Origin: Ilex aquifolium
Lineage: Eukaryota; Streptophyta; Magnoliopsida; Aquifoliales; Aquifoliaceae
Direction: 5' to 3'
Length of the DNA stretch: 64,000 nucleotides
Assembly: GCA_951799425.1 (NCBI GenBank)
Contig: OX637391.1
Location: forward strand, 23,732,551-23,796,550
The position numbers and the translations under genes are program-made. The notes below the pieces were generated by a model that was not told where the DNA came from, did not search any database, and was given only the letters and a program-made list of their open reading frames with translations. Positions 23,565 to 34,672 of the stretch are shown in pieces; within the stretch, counting starts at the first letter, position 1; each line of letters begins with the position of its first letter.

Positions 23565-23583
23565 TGGTGCCATTGCCGGGGAG
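23565..23583 (+). promoter_or_regulatory. Element C primer-binding site (Asp tRNA-like)
   Basis: TGGTGCCATTGCCGGGGAG lies six bases after the LTR end. It matches the complement of the plant Asp-tRNA 3' end (TGGCGCCGTTGCCGGGGA) except at a few positions. This primer class is characteristic of Athila elements. Confidence 0.88.
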
Positions 23584-23599
23584 TTACAATAATTTAAAA

Positions 23600-23666
23600 A
23601 TATATATATATATATATATAAATAAATATATATATAAAAAGAAAAAATATATATATATATAAATAT
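23600..23666. repeat. AT microsatellite in element C leader
   Basis: Runs of TA dinucleotide lie between the primer site and gag. Confidence 0.8.
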
Positions 23667-23718
23667 TTGTTTCTTTGTATTATATGTTTATAGTTTGTTT
23701 GTTTATTTTTAATAGTCT

Positions 23719-25230
23719 ATGTCTGTTCATTCATCAGTAGATTCGGTAAATCAGTCAACTCATTCGTCTTCATCATCTTCATACTCACAATCTACAAAAG
23801 AATCATTTGAATTAAGTATGGCTCAAAATGTACCTAGGAAGGAAGAAGCTAGAGAACAAGAAGTAGTTCAAAATATTCGATCGTTAAGAGAATATCTACA
23901 TCCTACAAGAACTAATGTCCCATCATGTTTTGCTTTTCCAACAGACGCTCCAAATATTAATATTAAACCAAGCACAATACAGTTACTACCACAATTCCAT
24001 GGTTTAGAAGATGAAAATCATTATGTCCATATGAAAGAATTTGAAGAAGTTTGTGGAACTTTGCAAGATAGTTCTGAAATGGTCAGATTAAAAATTTTTC
24101 CTTTCTCGTTGAAAGATAAAGCTAAACTATGGCTTAACTTCTTAAGAGCAAATTCTATCACAAATTGGCAAGCTTTACAAACTGAGTTCTTTAAAAAAAA
24201 AATTCCTGTGCATCATACTAATGCATTAAGACGTAAAATAATGAATTTTTCTGTAAAAGAAGGTGAAACTTTTTATCAATGTTGGGAAAGATTTAAGGAT
24301 CTTCTCCAAGCTTGTTCACATCATGCATTTGAAAATTGGACTTTAGTTGGTTTCTTTTATGATGCTCTTCCATCCGCAATGCGACAATTTGTCGAAATGA
24401 TGGCTCAAGGAGAATTTATGAATAAAAACCCTGAAGAAGCATTTCAATTTTTTGATACTATTTCAGAGAGTTCTCAAATGTGGGACTCGACTTCTTCAAA
24501 TACTGTGGAAAATAAGCTATCTACATCTGAAAGAGGAAAATATGTTTTGAAAGACGATGATGATTTAAGAGCTAAAATGGCTAATCTATTCGAAAATTAG
24601 AAGCCCTGGAAATGAAAAAAGTTAAACAAGTAGCTGTTGTTTCTTCTACTGATCAAGTATGTGAAATTTGTGCGTTGTCAGGACATCCTACTGGGGAATG
24701 TCGAACTATACCTGCATTTAAAGAAGTCTTAATTGAACAATCTAATGTTGTTCCAACTTATACTAAACCATATTCAAATCCATATTCTAAAACCTACAAT
24801 CTAGGATGGAGAAATCATCCGAATTTTAGTTGGAGAAATACACAACCTACAAATCAAACACAAGGTCCACCACAGCTACAAAATCAACAACAATATCAAC
24901 TGTATCAACCTCCTCAGAAAAGAACTCTGGAAGATAATATGAATCAATTCATTCAAAGTCAAATGAATTTTAATACTCAAACAACTCAAGATTTTAATGA
25001 TTTTAAAGCTCAAACTTCTCAGAGTATTGAAGACATTAAGAGTCATCTAGCTAAGTTGACTCAATCTTTAAGTACGTCAGAGAAAGGAAAGTTTCCATCT
25101 CAACCTAAACCTCCACAAAGTCAGGGTCAAGCTAATTCTGTGACATCTGAGGCCTCGCCAAGTCAAGTACAAGCAATTACAACACTAAGAAGTGGTAAGG
25201 TAAATGATAAAACTATTAAACCCAAGATTC
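23719..25230 (+). pseudogene. Element C gag region
   Basis: A Ser-rich N-terminus precedes an Athila-type gag core: LKIFPFSLKDKAKLWL, ALQTEFFKKKIP, FYQCWERFKDLLQAC, and DALPSAMRQFVEMMAQ with the FFDTISESSQMW block. A CCHC knuckle CEICALSGHPTGEC lies at 24660-24701. A Gln-rich linker and LRSGK motif precede protease. The product would be the structural particle protein. The region is treated as a fossil together with pol. Confidence 0.9.
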
Positions 25231-25429
25231 CAAAAAAAAATCGTAAGTCAATTCCTGTAAACGAACCACTTGAACTTGAACCTTTAGTTAAAGAGCAAGA
25301 AGAAGTACAAAGTGAAAAAGATCCTCCATGTCCTATTCCTTTACCTTTTCCTCAAAAAGTCAAGAAACTCTCATCTGAAAAAGATCAGTCTGATATTCTC
25401 AAATTATTTAAACAAGTAAAAATTAATAT

Positions 25430-26040
25430 TCCTTTGTTGGATGCAATAAAACGAGTTCCTGTTTATGCTAAATTTTTAAGAGATCTTTGCACCATAAAAA
25501 GAAGAACTAATGTACCAAAGAAAGCATTTTCAACTGAACAAGTTAATACTATAATACAGCATGATATGCTTCTTAAGTACAAAGATCCAGGTAGTCCTAC
25601 AGTCACATGCCTCATTGGAAATTTTCAAATTAAACGAGCCCTACTAGATCTTGGATCCAGTTGTAATTTAATGTCATATTCAGTATATACACAATTAGGA
25701 TTAAGTGAATTAAAACCTTCTAGTATTAAATTACAATTAGCAGACCGATCAGTAAAAACTCCACGAGGAGTTGTGGAAGATGTTATTGTCCAAGTTAATC
25801 AATTCTATTTTCCAGCAGATTTTATTGTTATAGACAGAGAGTCATGTTGTCAGGCATGTGCATCTGAATACATACCTCTGATTTTAGGTCGACCATTCCT
25901 AGCTACATCAAATGCGTTAATTAATTGTAGGAATGGAGTCATTAAACTTTCATTCGGAAATATGACTTTGGAATTAAATGTTTTTAAAAGTGCAAAACAG
26001 CCTAGAGAAGAAGAAGAAGAAATACAGGAAGTAAATTATG
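25430..26040 (+). pseudogene. Element C protease region
   Basis: LLDLGSSCNLMSYSVYTQLG near 25640 is the aspartic protease motif in the DLG form usual in Athila. It is followed by LQLADRSVKTPRGVVEDVIV and a LILGRPFLATSNALI block near 25880. This would process the gag-pol product. Confidence 0.85.
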
Positions 26041-26299
26041 TTGAGACATTAACTCAAAGTTTTTTTGAAAAAAACTTTCTGGAAAAGAAATTATTTGCAT
26101 TGGAATCAATACCTAATACTGAATCTGAAGTCGAATCTGAAAAGACATCCACAAAGAATCTTCAATACGAAGAATTGTTACCAAAACTTGTAGAATCTAA
26201 TGTCAAAGTTTTTAAGCCAGGATTAAAACCTCTTCCAACCAATCTAAAATATGTTTTTCTAGGAGAAAATGAAATTAATCCAGTAATAATATCATCAAA

Positions 26300-27579
26300 A
26301 TTATCTGAAATTCAGGAAAAAGAACTGATAAAAGTCTTGAAAAATCACCAAACTGTTATTGGATGGACAATAGCAGATATAAAAGGTATAAGTCCACTTC
26401 TATGTACTCATTGTATTTACTTAGAGGAAAATGTTAAACCATCTCGTCAAATGCAAAGAAGACTGAATCCATACTTAAAAGAAGTAGTTCGTGCAGAAGT
26501 ACTTAAATTATTAGATACTAAAATTATTTATCCTATATCTGATAGTAAATGCGTACAGTCACAGGTTGGTGTGTATGTATTGATTATAGAAAGCTAAATT
26601 CTCTCACCAGAAAGGATCACTTTCCATTACCATTCCTAGATCAAGTACTTGAAAGAATAGTTGGTCATGCATATTATTGTTTTCTAGATAGATATTCTGG
26701 TTATAATCAGATTGAAATTGCAATAGATGATCAAGAAAAAACTACATTTACATGTCCATTTGGAACTTTTGCTTATAAAAGAATGTCTTTTGGGTTATGT
26801 AATGCTCCAGCTACCTTTCAACGTTGATGTTAAGTATATTTAGTGATATGGTAGAACGACACCTAGAAGTTTTTATGGACGACTTTTCAGTATATGGTGA
26901 TTCATTTCACTTATGTTTAGAAAATCTGGAAAGAGTACTGATTAGATGTGAAGAAACAAACCTTGTCTTAAATTGGAAAAAATGTCATTTCATGATTACA
27001 CAAGGTATTGTTTTAGGTCACATAGTCTCTGAAAAGGGAATTGAAGTTGATAAATCCAAAATTGACTTAATAGCTAATCTTCCTTCACCTAAAACTGTAA
27101 AAGTTGTTAGATCTTTTTTAGGTCACACTGGTTTTTATAGAAGATTCATTAAAAATTTTAGTTCAATATCTAGACCAATATGTAATGTTCTATGTCGGGA
27201 TATAATATTTGAATGGAATGATGCATGTCAATTAACATTTGATAAATTAAAAAACATGCTTATTTCTGCACCTATCATGCAACCTCCTGACTGGTCTTTA
27301 CCTTTTGAATTAATGTGTGATGCAAGTGATTATGCAGTAGGAGCTGTATTAGGTCAAAGAAAAGATAAAAAATCATATGTTATTTACTATGCAAGCAAAA
27401 CTCTAAATGATGCACAAATGAACTATTCAACCACGGAAAAAGAATTACTTGTTGTTTTATTTGCATTAGATAAATTTCGATCATATTTGGTTGGATCGTC
27501 AATTGTTGTATTTACAGATCATGCAGCTTTAAAATATTTACTTACTAAAAAAGATGTGAAGCCACGTCTCCTGCGTTGG
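26300..27579 (+). pseudogene. Element C reverse transcriptase and RNase H (left of inserted LTR)
   Basis: RT landmarks are IDYRKLNSLTRKDHFPLPF, CFLDRYSGYNQIEIA, TFTCPFGTFAYKRM followed by GLCNAPATFQR, and the catalytic VFMDDFSVYG near 26870. Connection: RSFLGHTGFYRRFIKNF. RNase [33 protein letters not shown] and [13 protein letters not shown]. The reading continues beyond the inserted solo LTR at 29530. Confidence 0.92.
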
Positions 27580-27882
27580 TGTAACACCCCAAAACACACC
27601 CTGGACGGCATTACATTCTAAAACCATTGACACAATGAGAGCACTAAGATAATCCATCCATAAGAAAATTTTTCATTCATCATCCATAGAATTTATAATA
27701 TCATCCCCAAAAGAATAAGCAAAGCCATGGCCACAATATCAAAAGAATAAGCCCAACAATGGCATTTACATTTCCCAAAGAAAACATTGACTATTATAGC
27801 GCAGCGGAAATTACAAAAGAGATCTAGACTATACAGTATTTCAAAAGAATATTCTAGTCTAGAACAAAAGTCAAAGACATTT

Positions 27883-27975
27883 CTAGATGTCCCACTCGGG
27901 ATCCAAGCATCCCTCGAGTGAAGCCTCTCCATAGCCCGGCTCGTTAGCACCTAGCTCATCCTCTGTCACAAACTC
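27883..27975 (-). other. Conserved U5 frame (pol solo LTR copy)
   Basis: 93 bases on the reverse strand with ELGANEPG, EASLEG and LDPEWDI before the stop. Compared with the 9139-9231 copy it has several synonymous third-base differences and a few amino-acid changes. Confidence 0.5.
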
Positions 27976-29101
27976 TGAAAAATGTTCAACTGTAGGGGGT
28001 GAGCACAAAGCTCTGTAGAAAAATCCTCCCAAACCCAAACAAGGTTTAGAAAAGTATATAAAACGGTCGGTCTCATTTCACAACTAACATATATAACATT
28101 TGAGGTAAAACGAGGACATTTAAACAAATCTCACGTTTAGATAGCAACAGTAATTGAAATGGATAAATAAACACAATCTACCATTGGTAATTCATTCTAC
28201 CATAAACCGTTTTCAACAAGTTCTCGCGGAATCCCATACTTCCCGAAACTCTTGTCAAAACCATTTCTGGTACAATACACGAGGACCCACACTGTGTGCT
28301 CGATACAACCCACGTTACTAACCCGTGATCATTAGTGATAGGAAAATTTTATACCCACACGGCGTACAAAGGCGTCTACCCACTCCATGTGGTAGGAAAA
28401 GTTCATACCCGCGTGGCATACAAAGACGTCTACCCACTACATGATACCCGGTCCATAGTAATCCATGTTCGTATCGTACAACCACGCAAGCGATAAAATT
28501 CTCACAAATGTCTCACATTCTAACAATACCTTAAACCCCCAAATTCTCACGCAAATGCCACAAAATCCACAAATCCATCATGAGACAATTTCAAATAACA
28601 ATGAAGAAAAATACAAGAGATCATGTACAATAGCATTTCAATACTCAACACAAAGCACTATAGTTTTCAAAACCAAATTTGAGTGAAGATAGAGAAAGAA
28701 ATCCATGTTTCTCAAAAATTAAGTTTTCTTATGGCTCTCCACCCATAAATTTTCTCAAAACACAATCAAGTTTACAATAATACCAAGAGACAAGGAACTC
28801 ATAGCAAATAGATATGATTAGAAGTCCAAATCATACATATATAATAACTCTAGCCTCAATGTAAGTGAATGGAAGGAAACCCCTACCTTGATGTTCTTGG
28901 AAATCTAGGGCTTGGATCTTGAATCACCCTTAAATTCCTTGTTTTTCACCTTTGATCTTGTGTTTTTCTCTTCCCCTCTTTCTCTCTAATGTTTTCTAGG
29001 GTTTTAAGGTGTGTAATGAAGGCTAAGGGGATGGCAAGAAGTATTTATAGTGGGGGAAAAACCGGCTGTTCGCGAACTAAAATTGTCTGATTTTTACAGT
29101 G

Positions 29102-29263
29102 ACTACCGGTAGTTAATTTTGACTACCGGTAGCTCGGGTACATTGGCACTCGACTACCTGTTGACTACCGGTAGCTCGGGTACACTGGACACTCGACTAC
29201 CTGTTGACTACCGGTAGCTCGGGCACACTGGACCATTGACTACCGGTAGTTACTACCGGTAGT
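29102..29263 (-). promoter_or_regulatory. U3 palindrome cluster (CTACCGGTAG type)
   Basis: Six ACTACCGGTAG(T/C) palindromes lie in about 160 bases, with spacers such as CTCGGGTACACTGG repeated between them. They end about 50 bases upstream (element sense) of the TATA box at 29042-29049. Confidence 0.65.
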
Positions 29264-29529
29264 TGATCCCAGATTTGCCTACTTCCTTTATTTTTCATTT
29301 CTAATCCATTCCAATCTCTTCCAAAACCATCACAAACCTCTCCAACATATATTTCTACCTCAAACCTATTTAGTACAAGTTCTAGGACATAAAATTTCAT
29401 ATTTTCACATACTAAAACTAAATTTCAAATATTATTTCCTCGAGTTATACTATATCAACATTTTTACAACTATTATTTAGTATATATCTATATACATATA
29501 TAAACGAAAATGCGGGGTGTTACAGTTGG

Positions 29530-30917
29530 ATTTTGTTACTTCAAGAATTTGATCTTATGATTAAAGATAAGAAGTGAGTAGATCACTTGTCAAGGTTAAA
29601 TTATGATATAAAGGAAGAACCAACTCCAATTAGAGAAACCTTTCCAGATGAACAACTATTTGCAATAACCGAAGTACCATGGTATGCTGATATAGCCAAT
29701 TATTTAGCTACTGGTACTATTCCTTCTAATTATACCTGGACTGATAAAAATAAGTTCCTAAGTGAGGTACATAATTTTTTCTGGGAAGATCCTTATGTGT
29801 TTAAATACTGTAAAGATCAAATAATAAGACGTTGTGTACCTAATCATGAAATCAGTCAGGTTATTCAGTTTTGTCACTCTGAAGTTTGCGGAGGTCATTT
29901 TGCTTCAAAGAAAACCGCTACTAAAATTTTGCAGTGTGGATTTTATTGGCCAACTCTTTTTAAAGATGTTCATATCTTTTGTTTAAATTGTGACAGATGT
30001 CAAAGAATGGAGAATATTTCAAAAAGAAATATGATGCCTTTAAACCCTATTTTAATTATTGAAATTTTTTATTGTTGGGGCATCGATTTTATGGGACCAT
30101 TTCTCCCATCCTTTGGATATCTGTATATTTTGGTTGCAGTTGACTATGTTTCTAAATGGGTAGAGGCAATTCCATGTAGAAATAATGATCACAGAATAGT
30201 GATCAAGTTTTTAAAAGAAAATTTTTTATCCAAATTTGGGATTCCTCGAACAATCATCAGTGATGGTGGATTACATTTTTGTAATAAAGTTTTTGAAAAC
30301 CTGATGAAAAAATACTTGATTTCTCATAAAATATCCACTCCATATCATCCGCAGACAAGTGGACAAGCTGAATTAGCTAATAGGGAGATAAAATACATTT
30401 TAGAAAAAACAGTAAATCCAGATCGTAAAGATTGGTCTTTAAGATTAGTGGATGCACTATGGCTTACCGTACTGCGTATAAGACTATTCTAGGAATGTCT
30501 CCTTATCGGTTAGTTTATGGTAAACCGTGTCATTTGCCTGTAGAATTAGAACATAAAGCATATTGGGCAATCAAAATGATGAATCTTGATATAGATGAAG
30601 CTGGAATATCACGTAAATTGTAAATAAATGATTTAGAAGAATTAAGAAATGAAGCCTATGAAAACGCAAAGATTGCTAAATCAAGAACAAAAGTTTTTCA
30701 TGACAAAAATATCATGAGAAAATCTTTTGAACCATCTCAAAAAGTTCTACTGTACAATGCTAAATTTCGCTTATTCCCTGGAAAATTAAGATCTAGATGG
30801 ACAGGACCTTATATAGTTAAGCAAACTTTTGACTATGGGGCAATTGAAATTGAAAATCCATTAACTGGAAATGTTTTCAAAGTAAACGGGCAAAGGTTTA
30901 AACCTTATTATAATTGA
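29530..30917 (+). pseudogene. Element C integrase region
   Basis: After the RNase H tail, an HHCC module (HSEVCGGHF ... CLNCDRCQ near 29875-30000) leads to the integrase core: [44 protein letters not shown], and [20 protein letters not shown]. Then come [49 protein letters not shown] and [20 protein letters not shown], the C-terminal signature of Athila integrases. It would insert the DNA copy into the genome. Confidence 0.92.
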
Positions 30918-31302
30918 TTTACTCAAGATGTAACTTCTGTGCAACTTTTTGATCCGGTCTATGTGTGTTAATTGTTATTTAATTATAAATAATATAACTA
31001 ATTACTTGTAATTTGTTTGACAGATTAAATCTCCTGAGTGAAAGCCAGATATCCTAATCGCTGAAAGACAACAAATTGCTGGTTTTTCTCAATGTTGTTT
31101 ATTACTGTTTTAACATTACAAATAGAATTTAATTTAAGTTGGGAAGGTATGAATTTAAATTTACTTTTTGTTTTTAGCATAATAATTTTGATTTAAAAAT
31201 TATGTTCGTCTTTGTGACTGGCAGACGTTAAAGAACCGGATAGTGAGTCAACTTTCAATAATTTTTGAATCAATTTTTCTTTTCTTTCTTAAAAGTTGAA
31301 AA
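30918..31302 (+). other. Post-integrase spacer of element C
   Basis: AT-rich DNA with a diverged TTCTCAATGTTG and TTTAAGTTGGGAAGG pair near 31085-31147, corresponding to the ATTGAGGAC / purine-run signature of Athila/Tat elements. No frame was recognised. Confidence 0.5.
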
Positions 31303-31707
31303 ATGGACGAAAAATTATTTTGGTTAAGTTTAATGCTATTACGTCACTTTCCAAAAGATATACATATGTTGATCATGCAAAAAGCTAGATATGTTAGAAA
31401 TTTAGAAATATTTGAAAGTCAGGCAAGACCCTTGTGTGGAAAAAGTACATATGCTAAACACCGACGAGCAAATCGTCTTTGTGCTTGTGTAAGATGTGGT
31501 CGTACAGAACATTTGAGACAATATAATAAGTGTGCGGAACCAATTTCAGGTCGAGCGTCAGATCGTTTACGGTGGATTAGGTATAGGCAGAGTAAGAATT
31601 ATCCTGAGGCGCCATCCTATTCTACCCCAATGTTAACAAGATACGTGAGAACTGAAGTTAATCGTGTCACTGGTGTTGTTGATCCAGATAGTTCTGATAC
31701 TGACTAA
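31303..31707 (+). CDS. Small post-integrase frame of element C (unknown function)
   Basis: A 134-residue frame starts with MDEKLFWLSLMLLRHFPKDI. It contains a Cys-rich basic centre (PLCGKSTYAKHRRANRL, then CACVRCGRTEHLRQYNKC) and ends in acidic residues. A clear homologue lies at the same place in element D (63598-63996), sharing MDxKxFW, LCGKS, RRANRL, CVxCG, CxEPIxGRAxDRLxWI and SPMLxRYV-like blocks. The Cys/His spacing suggests a possible metal-binding module (inference). I do not recognise the family. It may be an accessory protein of Athila-like elements, and it is treated as part of the fossil element. Confidence 0.65.
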   Translation: MDEKLFWLSLMLLRHFPKDIHMLIMQKARYVRNLEIFESQARPLCGKSTYAKHRRANRLCACVRCGRTEHLRQYNKCAEPISGRASDRLRWIRYRQSKNYPEAPSYSTPMLTRYVRTEVNRVTGVVDPDSSDTD

Positions 31708-31956
31708 ATATGATCAACAAGATGTAGAATTTTAGAAATAACTGTACATAGTTGTAAATAAATGTAAATAACTATCAAATAAATAAGGAAATTTGTAAAT
31801 AACAAATAAAAAATAGAACCAATTCTTTGACAAGAAAAAGAATGGTTAGCAAAGCTTTGTAGAATATATAAAGTAGTGTTTAATTTTGTAAACTGCAGGA
31901 ATTTACAGGAAACAAAGAAAGAGTCTGCAGTTGCAAACCAAAAATCAGTCAAATAG

Positions 31957-32008
31957 CACCATCCGAATGGTGAGATTAGCGTCCGGATGGCAGTGCCCCT
32001 ATATATAC
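31957..32008 (+). promoter_or_regulatory. Internal U3-like palindrome plus TATA box in element C
   Basis: CACCATCCGAATGGTG at 31957-31972 is a near-palindrome matching D's LTR palindrome CACCGTCCGGACGGTG. A second GCGTCCGGATGG follows, and TATATATAC is at 32000-32008. The preceding AAACCA...TAGCACC also matches D's U3. The block lies between the post-integrase frame and the accessory frame, where a second promoter would make sense (inference). Confidence 0.5.
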
Positions 32009-32135
32009 TTTCTCCATGCAGAAAGATGATCAATTTAGTGTCCCTCACAATCCAAATACAAAAAATCCGAAATTCTCCAAAGAATAGCCTTGAAATCAAT
32101 TAAAACAGAGTGTTTGAAGAAAGATCAAGAAGAAC

Positions 32136-32419
32136 ATGGATTCAAGATGAAGAACAAGAAAATCTTCAAGCCAAACACGAAGGGATCAATCTCCACCACC
32201 TCAGGCACCTCCACAACAACCTCATCCAGGAAATATCTACGATGAGGTGATGTTTGAAAATCTTGAACAACAGTTCTGGTATGATGCTAACTTTATCTCC
32301 AAACTATCATTGTTGAACGGCCGGTTATTCATGAAGATTGTACAAATATAGGAATACAACAAATTCTTGATGCAAGAGGATGGTTACATTATGTCAGAAT
32401 ATCTATTCCTGCCTATGAC
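32136..32419 (+). pseudogene. Element C accessory frame, left part (before B2)
   Basis: It shows a Pro/Gln-rich stretch (SPPPPQAPPQQPHPGN) and then YDEVMFENLEQQFWYD and LLNGRLFMKI. It leads into the B2 insertion, beyond which the accessory domain continues at 41276. It is part of the element's downstream accessory region and is treated as a fossil. Confidence 0.6.
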
Positions 32420-32687
32420 TATAACACCCCGCATTTTCGTTTATATATGTATATAGATATCTACTAAATAATAGTTGTAAAAAAAAAAATGTTGATATAG
32501 TATAACTCGAGGAAATAATATTTGAAATTTAGTTTTAGTATGTGAAAATATGAAATTTTATGTCCTAGAACTTGTACTAAATAGGTTTGAGGTAGAAATA
32601 TATGTTGGAGAGGTTTGGGATGGTTTTCGAAGTGATTGGAATGGATTGGAAATGGAAAACAAAAGAAATAGGCAAAACTGGGTAAAT

Positions 32688-32787
32688 GGTACCGGTACTG
32701 GGTACCGGTACTGAATGGTACCGGTACTGAGTACCGGTACCCCGATTCCAGAAGGTTTCTTGTACCGGTACTGGGTACCGGTACTAC
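32688..32787 (+). promoter_or_regulatory. U3 palindrome cluster of B2 5' LTR
   Basis: Repeated GGTACCGGTACTG units lie in 100 bases, ending about 50 bases before the TATA box at 32838-32845. The same block is at 39475-39574 in the 3' LTR. Confidence 0.65.
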
Positions 32788-33998
32788 CGAACCAGACTGT
32801 TTATTTTAAGTCGCGAACAAGCCGATTTTTCCTCCACTATAAATACATTTTGTCACCTCCTTAGCCTTCATTACACCACTCCAAACCCTAGAAAACATAA
32901 GAGAGGAAGAGAGAAAGAGAGAAACACAAGATCAAGAGAAAACAAGAGATTTAAGAGTTGATTCAAGATCAAAGCCCTAATTTTTCCAAGAACATTAAAG
33001 TAGGGGATTTCTTCCTATTCTCTTACATTGATGTTAGGGTTAAATTATATGTATTCTTCTGGTTTGAAATCATATATCCTTACTATTAATTACTTGATTC
33101 TTGGTCTTCTTGCATTTATTGCCATGTTTTAAACATTGTGATGGTTGGGTAGCCATTAAAGCTCCCTTTTACTTCTTCAAACCCTAGTTTTGAGAAAAAT
33201 AGATTTCCTCTTTATATTTCTTTTGCTCTCACCATCAAATCCTTAGTGCTTGATATTGTATAACAAAATGATGATTATGATGATCTCTTGCTCTTTTCCT
33301 TCAATTATCTTATGGTACAAATTGTGAAATTGGGGGTTTTGGGATTTCTTGTGAATTGAGAGAATGTTTATGATAATATCTCTTGTATGATTGTTGTGAT
33401 GGACTTGAATTGTCTTCGAGCATTGCCGTAGAGTGTTAGAGGTTAGTCTATCCCGATGGGGGTGAGATGGTTGCCTAACACTTGTAGTGGGTGGTTATTT
33501 GGTAATAGCCTCCACTATTGTTCACTGGAGTTCGAACAAGGGGTGGTATACCTTTCCTGGGGAGGGACTCGTCACTGCCATTGGGATGGTAGACGCCCTT
33601 TCCCGAAGTGATTATGATTGTGGATTGTGATGGGTGAACTAGGCACGAGTTGATGTGTAAATTCATGGGAAGCAATCAATATACATGAGATTATGAGATT
33701 ATTATTATTGTTATGGAATGATTTCCAACAAGAGCTTGTGGAGGTATGGGACTCCACAAGAATTTGTGGGAAACGGGGATGGTGGTTAATGGTGACTTGG
33801 TTTTACTGTTCATCTAAATTATTGTGAATACGTAACTTGAGATCTATTTAAAATGTCCTGTTTTTACTTCAAAATTCATATATGCTATTTGTAAAAATGA
33901 GACCGAACTGTTTTAATATAATTTTCTAAACCTTGTTTGAGTTTGGGAGGATTTTGCTACAGAGCTTCTTGCTCATCCCCTACAATTAACATTTTTCA

Positions 33999-34091
33999 GA
34001 TTATGCTATAGAGGAGGAGCTTGGCGCTAATGAGCCGGGCCTTGGGGACGCCTCATTGGAGGGGTACCTAGATCTCGAGTGGGACATCTAG
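33999..34091 (+). other. Conserved U5 frame (B2 5' LTR copy)
   Basis: 93 bases starting at the G of TTTTTCAG, with EEELGANEPG and ASLEG before the stop. Most differences from the 9139-9231 copy in its second half are synonymous. Confidence 0.5.
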
Positions 34092-34487
34092 AGATGTAGC
34101 TTATTTTTGTTCTGGACTAGGAGATTTATTTCTGAACAATGTAAAGTCTAGATTCTTTTGAAATTCCGCTGCGATATATTCATGTAATTCTTTTGGGAAT
34201 GTAATTGCCATACTTGGCCTATTCTTTTGGGATAACATTATGGATAGTATAGATGGTAAATGGAAGTTTATTGTTATTGGATGGTTAAATGGACCCTGTG
34301 TGGTCAAGTTAATATAATTGCACAGGTTGTGTTTTTGGGTAGAGCTTCCCGTACAAAGGAGACTCTGCCCAAATTTTGTTAAATCTAGGATGTTTCTTAT
34401 TTGATGGATATATAGTTAGTTGCTCTCATGCTATGAATGGTTTAGAATGTAATGCCGTCCAGGGTGGTATTTGGGGTGTTACAAAGT

Positions 34488-34499
34488 TGGTATCAGAGC
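34488..34499 (+). promoter_or_regulatory. Element B2 primer-binding site (initiator Met tRNA)
   Basis: TGGTATCAGAGC lies four bases after the 5' LTR. It is complementary to the initiator Met-tRNA 3' end. Confidence 0.94.
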
Positions 34500-34672
34500 C
34501 TAGGCTTTAGGTCTTACATGGGAGCTGTAGGTTATGGATTACCACTAAAGATGTAGGTTTAGGGTGAAGGAAATTGTTAAGTTAAATTTTGTATATGCCT
34601 TGTGCTTAAATCAAGACATCCTACATATCACTTTAGTTTATATCTTGCACATCAAGGAAACTAAGTTGTGAA

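Larger units (their letters stand above)
27580..29524 (-). repeat. Solo LTR, B-type subfamily, reverse, flanked by GTTGG duplication
   Basis: This 1945-bp LTR opens TGTAACACCCC and closes GGGGTGTTACA. It is flanked by GTTGG at 27575-27579 and 29525-29529 inside element C's pol. There is no interior, so it is a solo LTR. In element sense it has ACTACCGGTAG-type palindromes (29102-29263), a TATA box (29042-29049), a donor-like AAGGTAGGGG near 28880-28889 and the U5 frame at 27883-27975. Confidence 0.95.
32420..34483 (+). repeat. Element B2 5' LTR
   Basis: 2064 bp. It has GTACCGGTAC-type palindromes at 32688-32787, a TATA box at 32838-32845, an ATG-free leader to about 33000, an acceptor-like ATTTTTCAG ending at 33999, the U5 frame at 33999-34091, and a GGGGTGTTACA end. 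Confidence 0.95.
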
